This document shows, piece after piece, positions 59,838 to 64,000 of a stretch of DNA of 64,000 bases. Position 1 is the first letter of the stretch; every line of letters begins with the position of its first letter. Source of the stretch: an uncultured Bacteroidales bacterium (GTDB lineage: Bacteria > Bacteroidota > Bacteroidia > Bacteroidales > P3); NCBI GenBank assembly GCA_905233895.1, contig CAJOFL010000001.1, forward strand, positions 1 to 64,000, in the 5' to 3' direction. Under the pieces are notes generated by a model that did no database searches, was not told where the DNA came from, and saw only the letters and a program-made list of their open reading frames with translations. The translations under genes and the position numbers were made by a program.

Positions 59838-61919
59838 ATGAAACTAACAAATATTTTGCGTTGTAAAAAAAATATACCAAAGGTTTATGTCCTGATGAGA
59901 CTTTATTGCCCGGATGTGTTTCAGAGTGACGATTTTCTGGATGGCTTGAAAGGCGCGTTAATGTCGGTCAAAAGAAACAGGGATAGGTACAGGGGCGATC
60001 TGGTGCTACTGATAAATGACGATACAAGTCATAAGCAATTTGATGCATACATGAATTATGCCAAGGACAGGAACGCAATGTTGATAAACCTGATTGGCGA
60101 GGAAGGAAAGTGTTGGATACAGACTAATAGCCCTGGGGGAGAGGGGTCCGCTTGTGCGATGCTTAGACTCCGCAGGCTGTTCGTGTCATTGTCTGCTGAC
60201 GACAATGACATAGCAATAACTCTTGACCAGGATGACCGCTTGCGAAATGGTGCGGTCCGTAATATCGCACGGCGCATAAAACCACAGGGCATAGTTGTTA
60301 CTTCATTCGTTGAGAAGGGAGATGTGGGTCTGGATATTCTTGGAGACAAGGGCAAGTCTCATCGCCGATTGGTGCGCCATCTTGTATGCCCCAAATATGC
60401 ACGTTGTCTCATGAAGGGAAAGACTAAAAAGAGCATTGCGGACTTGGATAGTATTGGATGGACGAAGTCTTATACGAGGTATGTTATGAGGCAATACCTT
60501 GATGATATTGATTTGGCAATGGCAAATCGAGGAGGTGCTGAGGCCTTTTTCACAACGAATAAGGCTTACGAAGATTTTCTGGATTTTTATGTATTGTTGC
60601 TAAAGGATATAAAAATAGATGTAGTGTGGAGCAGAACGCATGTATATTTCAAAAATAAGAAATCCATAACCGCCCAACCGACTGTGGATGATTTCAGATA
60701 TTACCGTACGGCAATGCTTGTTGCGTTGGTTGACTTATGCAAAACATGTAAGAGTTCCCTACGCGATGACTATATGCCTTTGCTGCAGCGTTTTGTTACC
60801 ACGAAAGCTAGTAAGATTGAAGGCATTCTGGACGACTACAAAAAAAAGAATTTGTATCCAGAATTGACTACAAAAATCTATAGGCGTTTCTTTGTTAATA
60901 ACCTATGTCGGCTCGCAATGGGCGGTCCAATGGAGGAAAAGGAACGTTTTATTTTTGAAAGTAGCAGATGCAGTGACAGCAGAAGTAATTTCTATGAGTT
61001 AATAGAATGTGGCGAATGTCAACGCAATGAAGATTCTATGGCGGCAGAGATGCAGGTGGTATGTGGAAAGTTGGAATGCAGAGAAAAAGAGGACGCTGAC
61101 AAAGTAATATTGAAGTTGATGGGCAGTTACGACATACCTCGGCAAGTGCAACACAAAAATATCAACCGATGGATTGTCCGTACGTGGATATTCCTTGGCC
61201 TCTTCCTTTTGTGTGTGTCGCTTTTGCTACTATTAAAAGTACATAATATACCTGATTTTGTAGAGAACTATTCAGTTATTATTACAGGATTGTTCACAGT
61301 TTTTACGGCAGTCTTTACTTTTCTGTACACAGAAAGGAGTAAACTTGCTTTGTTGATGGATAACGAGATCGCGACCGTTAAACTGTATTATTCAGAGTTC
61401 CTTGACTTTATAAGGCATCTCGAGGCCAATATTAAAGTGATGCTCCAAATTAGGGATGATTTGTCAAATGGGAAGAGTAAAGTAGAGGATATTCATCTGG
61501 GTAATCTTAAATGGCCTGAAACATCGTCGCTGTTTTCACAAGAAATTGCAAAACTCATAGATCGTAACAGGGTAGATGATTTTGCGCGTCTGATGGTTAA
61601 TATGCGTAATGTTAACAATAGTGCAGTATGGTTACGACGCAAGGCAATGGCAGGAGGGAATTTGCGCGCATCGCTGGACTGGGAAATTATGAGGCATATT
61701 GGCTATTTGGTCAATCTCTATTATATGAGAGATAACGATTTCCAATTTGCAGAACAGTTTCAGCTGGAGAATTATATCAATGAAAACCAGATTAAGGCAA
61801 AACTCTCGAGTTTGTTTATGTGCTATGACGACGTCCAATCCCGACTCGAAGGGGTGGACTATTTTCTGAATAGGTACTACAATGACCGCAGGATAAGGCG
61901 GGATGTCCTTGTGGATTAA
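59838..61919 (+). CDS. Glycosyltransferase-like protein with two membrane helices and cytosolic C-terminal domain
   Basis: A 693-residue protein I cannot place in a named family. Residues 12-270 look GT-A-like: PKVYVLMRLYCPDVFQSDDF, DLVLLINDDTS, and IAITLDQDDRLRNGAVRNI, where DQDD could be the metal-binding DxD. Two closely spaced helices follow at about 447-468 and 478-500 (FLGLFLLCVSLLLLLKV; VIITGLFTVFTAVFTFLY). The last 190 residues are helical and charged. The base composition is visibly richer in A and T than in the neighbours, with codons such as AAA and ATA frequent, which suggests recent transfer. It ends overlapping the convergent kdsC-like gene. Confidence 0.6.
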   Translation: MKLTNILRCKKNIPKVYVLMRLYCPDVFQSDDFLDGLKGALMSVKRNRDRYRGDLVLLINDDTSHKQFDAYMNYAKDRNAMLINLIGEEGKCWIQTNSPGGEGSACAMLRLRRLFVSLSADDNDIAITLDQDDRLRNGAVRNIARRIKPQGIVVTSFVEKGDVGLDILGDKGKSHRRLVRHLVCPKYARCLMKGKTKKSIADLDSIGWTKSYTRYVMRQYLDDIDLAMANRGGAEAFFTTNKAYEDFLDFYVLLLKDIKIDVVWSRTHVYFKNKKSITAQPTVDDFRYYRTAMLVALVDLCKTCKSSLRDDYMPLLQRFVTTKASKIEGILDDYKKKNLYPELTTKIYRRFFVNNLCRLAMGGPMEEKERFIFESSRCSDSRSNFYELIECGECQRNEDSMAAEMQVVCGKLECREKEDADKVILKLMGSYDIPRQVQHKNINRWIVRTWIFLGLFLLCVSLLLLLKVHNIPDFVENYSVIITGLFTVFTAVFTFLYTERSKLALLMDNEIATVKLYYSEFLDFIRHLEANIKVMLQIRDDLSNGKSKVEDIHLGNLKWPETSSLFSQEIAKLIDRNRVDDFARLMVNMRNVNNSAVWLRRKAMAGGNLRASLDWEIMRHIGYLVNLYYMRDNDFQFAEQFQLENYINENQIKAKLSSLFMCYDDVQSRLEGVDYFLNRYYNDRRIRRDVLVD

Positions 61920-62395
61920 TCCTTACGTTCCAGTATAAACTCAATAAAGTCGCGGACGGCACCGTCACCACCGCGATGGGGGGCGACAAAATCGGCGATA
62001 TCGATAACCTGACGGCAGGAGTCGGCAGGACAGCCGACTAAGCCGCATTCACGCATGCATACAATATCGAGGATGTCGTCGCCGATATAGGCTACGTTTT
62101 CACGTGTACATCCATATTTCTGCATCAAGTTATGCAGTGTGTCAAGTTTGTCATGCTTACCTTGGTGAACTTCATCTATGTGCAGCTCTGCGGCACGATT
62201 GGCGACGATGTCAGAGGTTCGCCCAGTGATGATTGCAGAAACAATGCCTGCGGCTGGCAGCATCTCGTTGATGGCGTAGCCGTCTTTGATGTTGAACGAC
62301 TTGAATACTTCTCCTTTACAACCCATATTGATTTTGCCGTCGGTCAGAGTTCCGTCGACATCCATCACTAATAACTTAATCTTCCCGTTATTCAT
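61916..62395 (-). CDS. kdsC: HAD phosphatase, KdsC-like
   Basis: A 159-residue HAD phosphatase without cap domain. Motif I is LLVMDVDGTLTDG (Asp12, Asp14), motif II the Thr/Ser in IITGRTSD, motif III Lys in GKHDK and motif IV YIGDDILD. This is the size and pattern of 3-deoxy-D-manno-octulosonate-8-phosphate phosphatase (KdsC), which completes Kdo for LPS; relatives act on other 8- or 9-carbon sugar acids. It overlaps the epimerase gene by four bases. Confidence 0.8.
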   Translation of the reverse strand: MNNGKIKLLVMDVDGTLTDGKINMGCKGEVFKSFNIKDGYAINEMLPAAGIVSAIITGRTSDIVANRAAELHIDEVHQGKHDKLDTLHNLMQKYGCTRENVAYIGDDILDIVCMRECGLVGCPADSCRQVIDIADFVAPHRGGDGAVRDFIEFILERKD

Positions 62396-63045
62396 TTGCC
62401 ACAGTTCTTTTTTATTACATCAATGACCTCTTTGTATGGCTTGTTGAGTCCGAATAATGCTGCGGTACCTAGGACGAAACCATCCACTCCATCGGCACTC
62501 CATTTGCGCATACGTTCTAGTGAACATGCACCGTCGACAATTACTTCAAGTTTGAAACGTTCTTTTAGGTCCAGCAATCGTAGTAGTTTTTGGTCGACAT
62601 AGGAAAGGTATACCTGTCCGGCATGACCAGGGTTTACGCCCATGACAAGAACATTATTGACGATATAGAGAAGCTCACGAACGCTTTCGATGGATGTGCC
62701 GGGATTAAGCACGATACCTGGTTTTTTGCCAGCTTCCATAATTTTCTGAATGACCATTGTCGGGTGCCTGTCGGCGTCGGGATGGAAATAGATGATGTCA
62801 ACACCAGCTGATGCAAAGAGGTCAATGTATCGGCTGGGATTCAATATCATAAGATGAAGCTCGGTTTCGAGACGTGTGTTGTTACACACAGCTTTCACGT
62901 CGCCGAGACCCATGGCAAAATTGGAGACATATTGGCCGTCCATTACATCAAGGTGTAACCGATTGGCACCGGCATGCTCTAGATCGGCAATGGTCTGCCT
63001 AAGGTTGCTCGGTTCTAAACACATCAGCGAAGGCGAGTAAATCAT
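62392..63045 (-). CDS. rpe: Ribulose-phosphate 3-epimerase family protein
   Basis: A 217-residue TIM-barrel epimerase that interconverts ribulose-5-phosphate and xylulose-5-phosphate or similar ketose phosphates. The metal and catalytic residues are in place: HLDVMDGQYVSNFAMG (His and two Asp), TELHLMI (His) and VIVDGACSLE (Asp). The first residues, YSPSLMCLEPSNL, differ from the usual PSILSADF, so a different ketose substrate is possible. Its setting in a glycan region suggests supply of ribulose-5-phosphate for polyol synthesis or heptose/pentose formation (inference). Confidence 0.8.
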   Translation of the reverse strand: MIYSPSLMCLEPSNLRQTIADLEHAGANRLHLDVMDGQYVSNFAMGLGDVKAVCNNTRLETELHLMILNPSRYIDLFASAGVDIIYFHPDADRHPTMVIQKIMEAGKKPGIVLNPGTSIESVRELLYIVNNVLVMGVNPGHAGQVYLSYVDQKLLRLLDLKERFKLEVIVDGACSLERMRKWSADGVDGFVLGTAALFGLNKPYKEVIDVIKKNCGK

Positions 63046-63066
63046 TTGTTAGATTGGTTTAATGGG

Positions 63067-63969
63067 TTAATGGTTGATATTCGGACGTGCAACGAATGCA
63101 AGTTCTACATTGTTAGTTTGTACGGTTTCGCTAGGCCAGAGCATAACGGTAGAACCGGGCTTTACATTAAAGCCGTCGGCCTGCATCCGACCAGAGATAA
63201 ATGTAAAGCATTCCATGGTGGCACTCTCGTTTGTGTACTGGTATTGTTTTTTTATAAGTCGTGTTGCGTATGTGGCCTCTGCAATTTCGCCATCTTCAGG
63301 GTATTGACATGTTCTTGACTTTAGTTTCGGATGCAGAGCAATGGAGGCTTGCTCAATATGTAACTCTCTCGGATTGCCATGCTCATCGCGACGGTCATAG
63401 TCATAGAACCGGTAGGTTTGGTCAGATCCTTCTTCAATTTCATATACGAGACTACCTGCAGTGATGGCATGTAGTGTGCCAGGCTCAACAAAAACGTAGT
63501 CACCGGCGTTGACAGGAAGAGTGTCTGCCATTTCCATAAATCGCTTTCCGGCAATCATAGCCAGAACTTCGTCTTCGTTACGGCATGTGCAACCGTTTAT
63601 GATGGAGCCCGAGTCAGGTGTTTCAATGAAATACCACGACTCGCGTTTCCCTCTAGTGCCTGAGTGGATACTATCAGCCATGTTATCGTCTGGGTGTACC
63701 TGAATGCTTAAGTTTTGGTCGGCCTCCGTGAGTGCCAAAGTGAGTGGGAAGTATTTGTATTTGCTTAATCTTATGTCATCACGGAATAAAGGGAACACTT
63801 CATTGAGACATCGCCCTGCCCATTGTCCGTTAAGTATTTCGTTGGAGATTCCATCACGGCAATAGAGAGAATAAAGATGTCCTATGGTGCTCCCGACTAC
63901 ACCTGTGTATCGTTCAATCTTTGGGCCTCCCCAAATAGTGTCATGGCGTATGGTATTCAGCAGCAACAT
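63067..63969 (-). CDS. manA: Mannose-6-phosphate isomerase, class I
   Basis: A 300-residue zinc-dependent cupin that interconverts fructose-6-phosphate and mannose-6-phosphate, opening the route to GDP-mannose and fucose. Visible metal-site segments are LSIQVHPDDNMA (Gln, His) and DYVFVEPGTLHAITAGSLVYE (Glu, His). The short length is usual for the Bacteroidetes/Firmicutes form. The last 31 bases of the window, upstream of its start, show no gene I can support. Confidence 0.88.
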   Translation of the reverse strand: MLLLNTIRHDTIWGGPKIERYTGVVGSTIGHLYSLYCRDGISNEILNGQWAGRCLNEVFPLFRDDIRLSKYKYFPLTLALTEADQNLSIQVHPDDNMADSIHSGTRGKRESWYFIETPDSGSIINGCTCRNEDEVLAMIAGKRFMEMADTLPVNAGDYVFVEPGTLHAITAGSLVYEIEEGSDQTYRFYDYDRRDEHGNPRELHIEQASIALHPKLKSRTCQYPEDGEIAEATYATRLIKKQYQYTNESATMECFTFISGRMQADGFNVKPGSTVMLWPSETVQTNNVELAFVARPNINH

Positions 63970-64000
63970 ATTTCACGGATTTTCATTAATTGGTCCAAAA

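Noticed and set aside
63970-64000. End of a possible upstream gene overlapping the manA start
   Set aside because: Two frames remain open over only 31 bases; neither can be supported.

Overview
The window comes from a member of the Bacteroidetes, most likely the order Bacteroidales; I cannot name the genus. The evidence is consistent. Many genes and both tRNAs are preceded by the Bacteroidetes -7 box (TAnnTTTG, most often TATCTTTGC), several with a -33 TTTG 19-21 bp upstream. Shine-Dalgarno sequences are essentially absent. Secreted proteases carry C-terminal domains of the type IX secretion kind. Several families are typical of the phylum (Omp28-like, DUF4293, DUF1599, the BT_3928-like DoxX protein, WG repeats). 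Genes are packed tightly, often with ATGA overlaps, and the minus strand dominates.

Layout. 1-2734 (-): the 5' part of rpsA, a GH43 arabinan-degrading enzyme and an Omp28-like thiol protein. 3078-4352 (+): serS, closed by a bidirectional terminator. 4413-13978 (-): a beta-barrel protein, a polyampholytic protein, parE, an AsmA-like protein, nadD, two secreted unknowns and a radical SAM gene broken by a frameshift. 14286-21077 (-): tRNA-fMet, a C10 protease, DsbD, a propeller protein and a conserved secreted protein, then tRNA-Leu(UAG). 21144-27417 (-): msrA and an unusual translationally coupled operon. 27820-29220 (+): an arginine-decarboxylase-type PLP enzyme. 29222-41416 (-): a C25 gingipain-like protease, an RluA-type pseudouridine synthase, cdsA, ftsH, rsfS, tsaE, membrane and redox proteins and a purF homologue. 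41687-50826 (-): MauE/thioredoxin-like protein, two small Cys-rich lipoproteins, ftsK, a two-component pair, dihydroorotase and a WG-repeat protein. 51157-56843 (+): a PgpH-type HD hydrolase, a YfhO-type membrane protein and a glycosyltransferase. 56844-63969: a surface-glycan region with CDP-glycerol/ribitol-type phosphotransferase, SDR, IspD/TarI-type cytidylyltransferase, a glycosyltransferase-like membrane protein, KdsC-like phosphatase, ribulose-phosphate epimerase and phosphomannose isomerase.

The most interesting part is the operon at 21669-27417, read from 27417 downward. It encodes a small beta-sandwich protein, a membrane-anchored PARP-like ADP-ribosyltransferase, a TIR-like/transmembrane/periplasmic-binding-protein fusion, a free RyR domain, an MscS-family channel, a Rossmann-plus-RyR protein and a small secreted protein. 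Most junctions overlap or abut and one good promoter stands in front. I read it as an NAD+/nucleotide-linked membrane signalling or defence module that I cannot match to any named system.

The second theme is intergenic repeats. Three of the four divergent intergenic regions contain the same array of 11-bp units (GGCGTTGATCA), and two of them share a longer co-linear architecture. Other gaps carry 11/22-bp units (AAGTCCGTGAT type). Imperfect heptamer arrays sit in gaps and inside a glycosyltransferase gene, where a unit change would shift the frame. Nine-base in-frame arrays sit in linkers or loops of DsbD, dihydroorotase and the YfhO-type protein.
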